Assembly: GCA_937902115.1 (NCBI GenBank)
Contig: CALGSR010000144.1
Location: 1 to 8,797, forward strand
DNA length: 8,797 bases
Direction: 5' to 3'
From: an uncultured Bacillus sp.
Lineage (GTDB): Bacteria > Bacillota > Bacilli > Bacillales > Cytobacillaceae
The notes beneath the pieces are model-generated. The model did no database searches and had not been told where the DNA came from. It saw nothing but the letters and a program-made list of their open reading frames with translations. This document shows positions 1 to 7,440 of this stretch, in pieces. Each line of letters starts with the position of its first letter. The stretch's first letter is position 1. The translations under genes were made by a program, and so were the position numbers.

Positions 1-1157
1 CCTTCACTTTTCACAAGGGTTGAAATCAAACCTGATTTCCCGATAATCGGCTCAGCATACCACTCTCCATTCTCCTGAAACAGACGTGCGCGGACAAAAT
101 CCGTGCGCCCTGGAGTGGAAGGGAGGTTTTTCGTTAAAATGGCCCTCGCTAAATTCTTCTCGGTTGTTTTCCAGCCCGTAAGCTTTTGTAAAATGGCTTT
201 ACCAAATAAATAGAAAATAATCAAGGCAGATGCAGGATGACCCGGCAGCCCGATAATCGGCTTATTGCCCGCTGCTGCTAGAATCGTTGGTTTCCCTGGT
301 TTAATAGAAATACCGTGGACAAATACACCAGGCTTGCCAAGGGCATCAATCACATCGACTGAATAATCCTTCGTCCCGACGGAGCTGCCCCCGGAAAGAA
401 TGAAACAGTCTGTTTTCTCGAGCATTTCTCTTGTTTTTCTTTCTAATTCTTCACGACTGTCCTTGACAATCCCGCCATAAATAAAGTCACAGCCCCATTC
501 CGACGCAAGAGCTCCGATTGTCATGCCATTCATATCACGAACTTGTCCGATTTCGAGCTTAACAGTTTCAATCGGTACAATTTCGTCACCTGTCGAAAGA
601 TAACCAATGACTGGTTTTCGATAGACACGCACTTCGGTAATTCCTTGTGAAGCAAGAGCCCCTAATTCCTGAGAACGTAATTTCATTCCGGCAGTTAACA
701 GCGGCTCCCCTTCCTTTAAATCTTCACCAATCGAGATGACATTTTCCCCCGGTGCGACTTGGCGGTATAAATTCAAAAGTCCGTCTAAATTCTCGCAATG
801 CTCAATCATAATCACGGCATCGCTATTTTCCGGCAGCATCCCGCCTGTCGGAACGTAGATCGCCTCGCCATCCTGCAAATCCCTTTCAGGAGCCTCGCCC
901 ATTTTCACCTCGCCGGCAACCTTTAAAAAGCCGGGCATATTTTCTGACGAACCAAATGTATCCTGTGCTTTCACCGCATAGCCATCAACCGTTGAACGGC
1001 GGAAGCCCGGAACATTTTCACGGACAACAATATCCTCTGCGATAATACGATGCAAAGCCTCACTTAACGGCAAGACTATTGTTTCTGTTAACGGAACAAT
1101 CATTTCCTCGATAAGAGAAAATGTATCCTCAACCGATTTCACTTGAAAAAATTTCAT
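1..1157 (-). CDS. moeA: Molybdopterin molybdenumtransferase MoeA (partial, C-terminus beyond the window edge)
   Basis: MoeA inserts molybdenum into adenylylated molybdopterin in the cytoplasm, the step before MobA adds nucleotide. I translated the minus strand by hand: 385 codons are open with no stop, then the window ends. Family landmarks appear in order: PGFRRSTVDGYAV (about residues 50-62), GEAIYVPTGGMLPENSDAVIMIE (97-119), STGDEIV (188-194), RDMN (207-210, where many relatives have DSN), LSGGSSVGTKDY (254-265), KPGKPT (286-291) and GLPGHPASA (303-311). These cover the MoeA N-terminal, MoCF-like and start of the C-terminal domain. MoeA proteins are usually about 400-430 residues, so only a short tail is missing. 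The ATG shares its A with the mobA stop (TGATG), which implies translational coupling. The ribosome binding site is only fair (GGTAGTGGGG). It is the last visible gene of the fdn operon. Confidence 0.95.
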   Translation of the reverse strand, partial: MKFFQVKSVEDTFSLIEEMIVPLTETIVLPLSEALHRIIAEDIVVRENVPGFRRSTVDGYAVKAQDTFGSSENMPGFLKVAGEVKMGEAPERDLQDGEAIYVPTGGMLPENSDAVIMIEHCENLDGLLNLYRQVAPGENVISIGEDLKEGEPLLTAGMKLRSQELGALASQGITEVRVYRKPVIGYLSTGDEIVPIETVKLEIGQVRDMNGMTIGALASEWGCDFIYGGIVKDSREELERKTREMLEKTDCFILSGGSSVGTKDYSVDVIDALGKPGVFVHGISIKPGKPTILAAAGNKPIIGLPGHPASALIIFYLFGKAILQKLTGWKTTEKNLARAILTKNLPSTPGRTDFVRARLFQENGEWYAEPIIGKSGLISTLVKSE

Positions 1158-1768
1158 CAATCCCCACTACCTTTATCATTAATGAATTGAATGGCCTTTT
1201 GATAATGCTCACGATTATTCATGTTAAAAAAATACTGCTCTTCATTCGGCAATCCGAGACTCGCCAACTCATCCTTTGTCACGGTTTTCAGATCAACATT
1301 TCTCAAAAAGCGCCAAATCCCTAATTCCTTTTTCTCTAACGATTTTCTAACCTCTCCCAACACTTCCCTGCGATAGGCTGCAAACAGCGGATGCCTTGTC
1401 TCTTCTATTTGCGGGACGACTGCTTGGCTTTCATCAAGACAGGAAAGCAAGTAGCGGCCAAGCTCGATAGAAATAAAAGGCATATCACAGGCGACAATTA
1501 AGTTATATTCTGTCTTTGATGCAGTAAGGCCTGCCTCGATGCCGGCAAGCGGGCCCAAGCCGCCCTTCCAATTATCCGCTATCAGTGGAAGCTGCAAAAA
1601 CTCATACTCTGCGAATGTATTTGTAACGACAAGCATCTCATCTGTGATGTCTCTAAGTGTTTCGACAATGCCTTCAATCACTCTTCTCCCATTAAGATCA
1701 AGCAAGGCCTTGTTTGTCCCCATTCGGCTTGATTTTCCCCCTGCAAGAATAATTCCCGTTGTTTTCAC
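1157..1768 (-). CDS. mobA: Molybdenum cofactor guanylyltransferase MobA
   Basis: MobA transfers GMP from GTP to Mo-molybdopterin, giving the MGD cofactor that, as bis-MGD, is the form used by formate dehydrogenases. It acts in the cytoplasm. The 203-residue product has the nucleotidyltransferase signature LAGGKSSRMG (8-17) followed by K20, the GPLAGI segment (72-77), the metal-binding ACDMPF with D95, and a C-terminal NMNN (182-185) near the place where relatives have an N-x-P motif. The length is normal for the family. The start is a GTG at 1766-1768, chosen because a strong site, AAGGGGTGG, lies 7 nt upstream and overlaps the fdhE stop codon. The gap to fdhE is only 14 nt and the gene overlaps moeA by one base. 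Its place directly behind the enzyme genes suggests that cofactor supply is co-expressed with the apoenzyme. Confidence 0.96.
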   Translation of the reverse strand: MKTTGIILAGGKSSRMGTNKALLDLNGRRVIEGIVETLRDITDEMLVVTNTFAEYEFLQLPLIADNWKGGLGPLAGIEAGLTASKTEYNLIVACDMPFISIELGRYLLSCLDESQAVVPQIEETRHPLFAAYRREVLGEVRKSLEKKELGIWRFLRNVDLKTVTKDELASLGLPNEEQYFFNMNNREHYQKAIQFINDKGSGD

Positions 1769-1782
1769 CGTTCGTCCACCCC

Positions 1783-2586
1783 TTAGTTCGTGCCCTTTGA
1801 CTCTGGTAAGCCAAACCCCTTCTCTTGCGCAATGTAGTCAAGATGAAGAAATTGTAAATCGAGCAGTTCAGGAACCGGCACCTTCATTAATTTCATTTTA
1901 TAGATCACTTTCGTATATCCATTGCAAGATTCGCATGCATGGATTTCAGCTCGTTCATCGCCTTCAACCTTTAAAATTTTTATTTGCTCATGATCATCGG
2001 TCCCGCAATGAGCACAGCTGATTTTCTTCACTTCCCACAAATAGTGGCAGCGCGGGCATGTGACTTCCTTTTTCCCCTGCTTATTAATCACCGCAAGCCG
2101 TGGCGGTTCACCGCAAACCGGGCAGCCGCTTGTATCCGTTTTATCCGCAATCACATCCGTTAATTCCTCTGCTGCTTTTTGTAAGTATGGGCGGGCAGCA
2201 TGCTCTGCTGCAAAGAATGGAAGCCACTCTGGAAGTTCGTGACTTGAAGCAAATTGAGTAAAATAATATGTATTTACCGCAACAGCCTCTGCAAACCACT
2301 TTTGGAGTGTCACAGTGTCCAGTAACTCCTCTAATTTTACCAGATTATCGCTGACTTCTGGCTTATGTTGTCTTATTACAGTAAAAAGTTCTGAAATAAA
2401 TGAGTGAAAATCATTTTCATTTATGTTTAGAGTAAGCTGAGGCAAGAGTGGATAATCCTTCCCTTTCACTTCATCCTTATTAACAACTGTTTGCGAAGCC
2501 AATGTTTGATGCCAATTCTTATATAAGGCATAAATACTTTCCTGCAACTTCATGTATTCCTTGCTGATGACATTCGTTGTCTTCAT
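1783..2586 (-). CDS. fdhE: Formate dehydrogenase accessory protein FdhE
   Basis: FdhE is a cytoplasmic assembly factor that in E. coli interacts with the catalytic subunit of FDH-N/FDH-O before Tat export and is needed for active enzyme. The 267-residue product has a helical, poorly motif-marked N-terminal half and a metal-binding C-terminal half with four CxxC pairs: C155/C158, C177/C180, C191/C194 and C218/C221. This rubredoxin-like pattern is the hallmark of the family. E. coli FdhE is somewhat longer (about 309). I chose ATG 2584-2586 (MKTTNVISKE). An in-frame GTG at 2593-2595 would add three residues, but it is part of the ribosome binding site GAGAGGTG, which stands 6 nt before the ATG. 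The gene sits behind fdnI after a 99-nt gap containing a stem-loop. The other usual maturation factor, FdhD (sulfur transfer), is not in this window. Confidence 0.93.
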   Translation of the reverse strand: MKTTNVISKEYMKLQESIYALYKNWHQTLASQTVVNKDEVKGKDYPLLPQLTLNINENDFHSFISELFTVIRQHKPEVSDNLVKLEELLDTVTLQKWFAEAVAVNTYYFTQFASSHELPEWLPFFAAEHAARPYLQKAAEELTDVIADKTDTSGCPVCGEPPRLAVINKQGKKEVTCPRCHYLWEVKKISCAHCGTDDHEQIKILKVEGDERAEIHACESCNGYTKVIYKMKLMKVPVPELLDLQFLHLDYIAQEKGFGLPESKGTN

Positions 2587-2614
2587 ATTAAGCACCTCTC
2601 GGTTTATAGTAAAG

Positions 2615-2653
2615 AATACGAAAGGCTACCCATAGTCTGGGTAGCTCCGTATT
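2615..2653 (-). promoter_or_regulatory. Two-part stem-loop between fdnI and fdhE
   Basis: In the transcript an outer 6-bp helix (AATACG with CGTATT) encloses an inner 8-bp helix (GCTACCCA with TGGGTAGC) capped by a 5-nt loop. An asymmetric internal loop (GA opposite CTTT) separates the two helices. All pairs are Watson-Crick. No run of U follows: the next bases are CTTTACTATAAACC, so it is a poor intrinsic terminator. It lies wholly in the 99-nt gap, about 30 nt after the fdnI stop and about 30 nt before the fdhE start. By inference it may stabilise or process the structural-gene mRNA, or partly terminate, so that less message covers the accessory genes. Confidence 0.6.
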
Positions 2654-2685
2654 TATGTTCAAATCCTTTAGATTGCAATTCCAAA

Positions 2686-3351
2686 TTATGCACCTTTATT
2701 TTTATCCTGTTCCTTTAGTTCATCATACCAACGGCCATGGTGAGCCTTTGCATATGATTCAGGAACATCACCTTTTGTCATTCCGCGCAGTGATGCACGT
2801 GAATTAGGATGTCCTACTGATAAATAAATATGTCCTACGACAACGGCAATCGCTAACGCTAAGGCAATGTTATGAATCGGATAGGCCCATTCAATGATGC
2901 CCGCTGCAAAGTATTGCGGAAACCACATGACAATACCTGATCCAACGAGCAAGATCCAACATACCATTTGCAGTAAGGAGTTGATTTTTTCCCCTCCGTT
3001 GAAAAAGTCCTGCTTCGGAACCTTCGCATGGCCTGTAAATAATTCTTTCGGAAAGGCCAGGAGCATCTTAATATCACGGTCATGCCATGTAAAGCATTGC
3101 TTTAACCAATGGAAAATACTTTTCCGGTCAAAAATAAGCTGATAGATTGGCACAGCGATAAATACAACTGCCATAATTCTGTGAACAAGTCTTGCACCTG
3201 CCGGGCCGCCAAATACAGGGTACAGCCAATTAAAAAACTCTGTATACATAGGCAGGCCTGAAACATATAGCATAAAAAATGAAACAACAATCGCCCAGTG
3301 GGCAATTCTAAAATGAATCGAGAAACGTTTTACCATTTTTTCATTACTCAT
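2686..3351 (-). CDS. fdnI: Formate dehydrogenase-N type gamma subunit, cytochrome b556
   Basis: This is the membrane anchor that carries two b hemes and passes electrons to menaquinone. The 221-residue protein has four hydrophobic spans at about 20-37, 53-75, 123-145 and 158-180. The four heme-ligand histidines of E. coli FdnI have clear counterparts: H18 (in FRIAHW), H57 (in LVHRI), H160 (in YPIHNIA) and H174 (in VVGHIY), with the same 14-residue spacing between the last two. The C-terminal tail SRASLRGMTKGDV is also typical. The frame stays open further upstream, to 3441, but the ATG at 3349-3351 is preferred: it gives the family N-terminus (MSNEKMVKRF) and lies 10 nt after the ribosome binding site GGGAGGT. 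The alternative ATG at 3360 has the same site only 1 nt away. The start overlaps the end of fdnH by 8 nt. Confidence 0.94.
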   Translation of the reverse strand: MSNEKMVKRFSIHFRIAHWAIVVSFFMLYVSGLPMYTEFFNWLYPVFGGPAGARLVHRIMAVVFIAVPIYQLIFDRKSIFHWLKQCFTWHDRDIKMLLAFPKELFTGHAKVPKQDFFNGGEKINSLLQMVCWILLVGSGIVMWFPQYFAAGIIEWAYPIHNIALALAIAVVVGHIYLSVGHPNSRASLRGMTKGDVPESYAKAHHGRWYDELKEQDKNKGA

Positions 3352-4162
3352 GTTGATCATGACCTCCCTTTTCAGAACTTTTACGTTGAATAACCGTATT
3401 TGAAATGGCTGCTCCGACAATAGCCATTGTTGTTGCACCAAGCATCAGCTTGCCAAGCGGTTGGGCATAGTCCTTCCAGATGACCTGTGAAAGTTTTGCC
3501 TGTGGATTTTCCGGCAGCCCATAAACAGATGGTTTATCAGCAAGCAGATACACCATTCCTACACCATCAATTCCGGATGGATTATAAATATTTGCATTAG
3601 GAAAACGTTCCTTCACTACGGCCAAACGTTTTTCCGCCTCTTTTAATACCTTTTCTTTTTCATCATAGACAAGGCAATCTGTGTGACAAGATGTTACACA
3701 TGCTGGTTGCATACCATTTTCCAGGCGGCTTGTACAAAGATCACATTTCTGTGCTCTTCTGTATTTTTTACCCTTTTTATCAACAAGAGTTGTCAGTTTG
3801 ATGACATCGAAATAACAGCCCTGTACGCAATATCCGCAGCCAACACATTTATCATGATCAATGACGACGGAACCGAATTCTGTATGACTAATCGCATCCT
3901 CCGGACAGGCTTTTTCACAGCCGGCAATTGTACAGTGAAGGCAGGAGGAATGGCGGAAGAGCCATTCCAGTCCTCCATCTTTTGTTTCCTGTTCATCGTA
4001 CGTAATCACATTCCATGTGTTAGCAGTCAAATCTTTGTGGGACTGAATGCCTTGAAACTCCTCAGGCTCAGCCGGAAGGTCATTCCAGTTTTTACAAGCC
4101 ACCATACAAGCGCGGCAGCCGTCACATTTAGTTACATCGACAAATTTAATATAATCAGCCAT
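3344..4162 (-). CDS. fdnH: Formate dehydrogenase-N type beta subunit, four-cluster ferredoxin protein
   Basis: This subunit wires the catalytic subunit to the cytochrome b subunit through a chain of four [4Fe-4S] clusters. The 272-residue product has 16 suitably spaced cysteines: C13/16/19/23, C74/77/82/86, C106/109/112/116 and C140/143/155/159. Near the C-terminus a single hydrophobic span (about 238-258) matches the one that anchors E. coli FdnH in the membrane, and it is followed by a short polar tail. It has no signal peptide of its own, as expected for a subunit carried out by the Tat signal of its partner. The ATG at 4160-4162 shares one base with the fdnG stop (TAATG) and is preceded by AGGAGGG about 7 nt upstream, so translation is probably coupled. 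E. coli FdnH is slightly longer (about 294). Related DMSO-reductase-family electron-transfer subunits share the Cys pattern, but the neighbours settle the assignment. Confidence 0.95.
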   Translation of the reverse strand: MADYIKFVDVTKCDGCRACMVACKNWNDLPAEPEEFQGIQSHKDLTANTWNVITYDEQETKDGGLEWLFRHSSCLHCTIAGCEKACPEDAISHTEFGSVVIDHDKCVGCGYCVQGCYFDVIKLTTLVDKKGKKYRRAQKCDLCTSRLENGMQPACVTSCHTDCLVYDEKEKVLKEAEKRLAVVKERFPNANIYNPSGIDGVGMVYLLADKPSVYGLPENPQAKLSQVIWKDYAQPLGKLMLGATTMAIVGAAISNTVIQRKSSEKGGHDQHE

Positions 4163-7143
4163 TATTTCGCCCTCCTAACATCGCATAGGAATGCTTTGTA
4201 TTCCGGAATGGTTGAGTTTGCGTCACCAATATGCGGAGTTAAACTATTGGCAGTAGCGCCTGTCGCGATTCCTTTGTAACCAAAATGCCATGGCATACCG
4301 ATATGGTGAACCGTTTTTTCTTTAAGTTTATAAGGCTTGAAGCGCTTCGTTACCAGTGCATAAACTTCTATTTCATCACGAACAGAGGAAACGATCACTT
4401 TTTCACCATTCTTAATGCCCTTTTCTTTCGCCAACTCCTCACTGATCTCCACATACATATGCGGAACAAGCTCAGCAAGCCAAGGTTGGTTACGAGTCAT
4501 TGCCCCTGCCTGCCAGTGTTCAGATACACGATAGGTAGTAGCCACGATTGGATATTTTGATACATCGCCTTTAATACTTAATTTTTCTTCGCCAAATTGT
4601 ACAGCCGGGTTCAACTGAACTTTAGAGAAAGAGTTATTAACCGGATTTTCATATGGTTCATAGTGTTCAGGGAACGGTCCTTCATTTAATCCGGACGCAA
4701 ATACTGCCCCTTTACCGTCAGTCTGCATGATAAATGGATCATTGAATGTTGGATCATCCGGTCCTTTTGTTGCCACGAAGTCCGGAACGTCATTTCCAAC
4801 CCATTTCTTCTGCACGGAATCCCATTCGATTCCAACACGATCCTTGCTCCATGCTTTACCGTTTAGATCAGCACTTGCGCGGTTATAAAGAATACGACGG
4901 TTTGCCGGCCATGCGAATGACCAGTTCAGGAAGTTGCTATTTCCTGTATCTTTATTGTCGCGGCGCTTAGAAAGGTTTTCATTTCCTGGATAGAATCCGG
5001 AATAAATCCAGTTCCCACAGCATGTTGAACCATCATCCTTCAGGTTGCCAAAGCCGGTTACCTGCTCTTTTGTTACCATGTCATAGCCATTGATTTCACG
5101 GCACACTAAATCGATATCTGGATGATTGCCGTGACCGTAATCCCATGTTAAATTCTGCATCGGTGCATCAGCCGGATTTGGGCTGTTTTTATAAAGTTCT
5201 TTCAACTTAAGGGCAAGCATATGGACAATTTCCAAGTCCGCTTTTGATTCGCCTTTCGGTTCAATCGCCTGCCAGCGATATTGCATCCAGCGTCCTGAAT
5301 TTGTAACCGATCCTTCTTTTTCAAAAGAAGAACATGCCGGCAGGAAGATAACCTCTGTTTGAATCGATGCCGGATCAGAACCTGCTTCTTTTTGCCAAAA
5401 TGCAGATGATTCCGTTTCCCAAAGGTCAATTGCTACCACCCATTTCAGGTTAGCTAAAGATTCCTTCGATTTTGTCGAGTTTGCCCCACCGACAACCGGA
5501 TTCGTTCCAAACATCAATAACCCTTCCAGTTCTTTACGGTACATTGCATCAAACAATCGTAAGAAGGAATAGTTTTTCTCTCCGGAAATCTTTGGCAGCC
5601 ATTGATAACCGAATTCATTTTCCTTTGTACCGTTATCACCGTAGAAAGTTTTCAGCATGCTTGTATAAAATTTAGGGAAATTAACTTTATAACCTGATTT
5701 TGGCGTAATGCGGCCAAGGAATCCCTCATAAGTTTTATCTGTTTCAGTAGCTTTCGGAACACTGATATAACCCGGAACATTGTCGTACAAAAGACCAAAG
5801 TCTGTTGAACCTTGAACGTTTGATTCACCGCGAAGCGCATTCACGCCGCCGCCCTGGATTCCGATGTTTCCAAGAAGCATTTGCAGGATAGCATAGGAAC
5901 GGATATTTTGTGTGCCGACTGTATGCTGGGTCGCACCCATTGCATATAGAATCGTACCTGCTTTTCCAATTTCTCCGGTAGAAGCATACGTTTTACAGAT
6001 TTCGAGATAGATCTCTTTGTCTGTACCCGTTGCACCGCAAACAGTCTCGATATCATAACGACTGAAATGCTTCTTCATTAACTGCAGTACACTTCTTGGA
6101 TCATTCATGGATGGATCCTTCATCGTTTTTCCAGACTCATCGGTCTTGAAGGCCCATTTTGTTTTATCATAGCTGCGTTTCTTTTCGTTGTAACCACTGA
6201 ACATTCCATCGTCAAATGTGAAGTCATCGGCTACAATATTTGCCGCATTCGTATAATTTGCAACGTATTCCTTATGGTATAGTTCCTGTTCTAGAACATA
6301 GTTAATAATTCCACCGATAAAGGCAATATCTGTACCTGAGCGAAGCTGACCATACATATCCGCCATTTGTGACGTTCTTGTATAACGAGGGTCGACAGAA
6401 ATCAGCTTAGCGCCTTTTTCCTTCGCTTTTGTAATCCATCTAAAGCTGATTGGATGGTTTTCCGCAGGATTTGCCCCGATTACCATCAATACATCTGCAT
6501 ATTGTAAATCGTTCCAGTGATTTGTCATTGCTCCACGACCGAATGAAGGTGCCAGACCGGCAACCGTTGAACTATGTCATATTCGGGCCTGGTGTTCAAT
6601 ATAGGTCAAGCCGAGACCTGCACGGAACAGTTTGTGCAATAAGTGACACTCTTCATTATCCAGTGCCGCACCGCCTAAATACGCGATTGAGTCGGTGCGA
6701 TTCACAGTCATGCCGTTCTCTGTTTGAATAAAAGTACGGTCACGTGTTTCTTTAATATTCTTCGCTACTTTATCAAGGGCAAAATCCCAATCGACTTCTT
6801 TCCATTTATCGCTGCCCGGTGCACGGTATAATGGTGTTGTCACACGCTTTTCAGATGTGTACACCTGACGAACGGTTGTCCCTTTACTGCACAATGATCC
6901 CTCGTTGATCGGATGATCAGGATCTCCCTCTGTATAAATTACATCTTTTCCGTCAGAATAAACTAAAATTCCGCAGCCTACAGCGCAATACGGACAAATA
7001 GTCGGTGTCGGTTTTAATTCTGCAACTTTAAACTCACTTGCTTTTGCTTTCGCACCTTTTTCATCAAAGCCAAGCTCTACAACTGCAAGCGTGGCTGCAA
7101 CCGCGCCAGAAATTTTTATAAACTGCCTTCTGGTTACTTCCAT
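4162..7143 (-). CDS. fdnG: Selenocysteine-containing formate dehydrogenase-N type alpha (catalytic) subunit
   Basis: This catalytic subunit oxidises formate to CO2 at a Mo-bisMGD centre, on the outer side of the membrane. Read with UGA at 6577-6579 as selenocysteine, it is one 993-residue protein (E. coli FdnG has about 1015). The N-terminus holds a Tat signal, TRRQFIK (4-10), then a hydrophobic stretch to about 25. The [4Fe-4S] motif follows: C50, C53, C57, C85. The active-site segment is QARI-Sec189-H190-SSTVAGLAPSFGRGAMTNHW, matching the FdnG Sec-His pair and the conserved GRGAMTNHW. RGESNVQGSTDFG lies further on, and the C-terminal molybdopterin-dinucleotide-binding domain covers about 864-980. 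Both halves are in the same frame, with only the UGA between them. The ATG is preceded by AGGAGG 8 nt upstream. It overlaps fdnH by one base. Without read-through only 188 residues would be made, lacking most of the enzyme. Confidence 0.96.
6548..6565 (-). promoter_or_regulatory. Bacterial SECIS element (SelB-binding apical stem-loop) inside fdnG
   Basis: The message reads GGUUGCCGGUCUGGCACC. It folds as GGU, a bulged U, GCC, the loop GGUCU, then GGC and ACC. From memory, the E. coli fdhF apex is GGUUGCAGGUCUGCACC, which has the same bulged U and loop bases that SelB recognises. The distance from UGA to the first stem base is 11 nt, as in E. coli. The lower helix is weak in this sequence. The bases are also coding (TVAGLAP), so part of the similarity may reflect the protein sequence. 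Confidence 0.88.
6577..6579 (-). other. In-frame UGA read as selenocysteine (codon 189 of fdnG)
   Basis: The plus strand reads TCA here, so the message reads UGA. It falls at the position of the active-site Sec of E. coli FdnG/FdoG (QAR-x-Sec-H context). The next codon is His, which is conserved in formate dehydrogenases. Homology resumes without a gap on both sides, and a SECIS-like hairpin begins 11 nt downstream. This needs tRNA-Sec (selC), SelA, SelB and SelD, none of which is encoded in the window. Confidence 0.95.
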
Positions 7144-7151
7144 GAGCGGCT

Positions 7152-7157
7152 CCTCCT
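7152..7157 (-). promoter_or_regulatory. Ribosome binding site of fdnG (AGGAGG)
   Basis: A perfect AGGAGG within AAGAGGAGGAG stands 8 nt before the fdnG ATG and fixes that start. It is complementary to the leader segment UUCCUCC at 7231-7237, so it could be masked in some folds. Confidence 0.85.
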
Positions 7158-7233
7158 CTTCAAAATATCTGCCTTATTAAAGGCTCCCCAAAATAAAATT
7201 AACTACTAAACGCCCACTCCCGCAAAAAGGGGA

Positions 7234-7247
7234 GGAAAGCGCTTTCG
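7234..7247. promoter_or_regulatory. Candidate CcpA catabolite-response element (cre)
   Basis: The 12-bp palindrome GAAAGCGCTTTC fits the core of the Bacillus cre consensus TGAAAGCGCTTTCA; the outermost base on each side deviates. It lies about 90-100 bp before the fdnG start, downstream of both promoter candidates, where CcpA usually represses by roadblock. If real, formate dehydrogenase expression falls when preferred sugars are available. Confidence 0.65.
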
Positions 7248-7337
7248 ACAAATGGCTCCGTCTACTAATCTTTTAACATTAGTGTGACAAAGCCGCTTCA
7301 AAATAATGAATGTTTAATGGATGAATTGCGAACCACG

Positions 7338-7366
7338 CATATAATCATTTTATCAATAGTAATAAA
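7338..7366 (-). promoter_or_regulatory. Possible sigma-A promoter for the fdn operon
   Basis: TTTATT (7361-7366) and TATATG (7338-7343) are separated by 17 nt. A TG one base before an overlapping TTATAT gives an extended -10 look. The -35 match is poor (3 of 6). It would give a leader of about 190 nt that contains the cre site. AT-rich DNA produces such matches by chance, so this is tentative. Confidence 0.3.
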
Positions 7367-7440
7367 CGTAGAGATCTTACTAACCGATTCACGTCCATTC
7401 CCAAACACGTACAGCTAACGGTCCGCTATACATGTCTATC

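Noticed and set aside
1539..2021. 160-residue plus-strand ORF
   Set aside because: Antisense shadow across mobA and fdhE, with a composition unlike a real protein.
2593..2595. GTG start for fdhE
   Set aside because: The GTG is part of the ribosome binding site GAGAGGTG that serves the ATG at 2586.
3352..3441. Thirty-residue N-terminal extension of fdnI
   Set aside because: It lies inside fdnH, is not membrane-like and lacks a ribosome binding site. The site GGGAGGT points to the ATG at 3351.
3683..4279. 198-residue plus-strand ORF
   Set aside because: It is the antisense shadow of fdnH and the end of fdnG; no family features and no ribosome binding site.
4162..6528. A separate 788-residue gene starting at ATG 6528
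   Set aside because: This lacks the Tat signal, the [4Fe-4S] motif and a clear ribosome binding site. It is in frame with the upstream 188-residue ORF and is the continuation of fdnG after the Sec codon.
6577..7143. fdnG as a pseudogene with a nonsense mutation
   Set aside because: The UGA sits exactly at the known Sec position and is followed by a SECIS-like hairpin. Everything else in the gene is intact and the operon is well formed.
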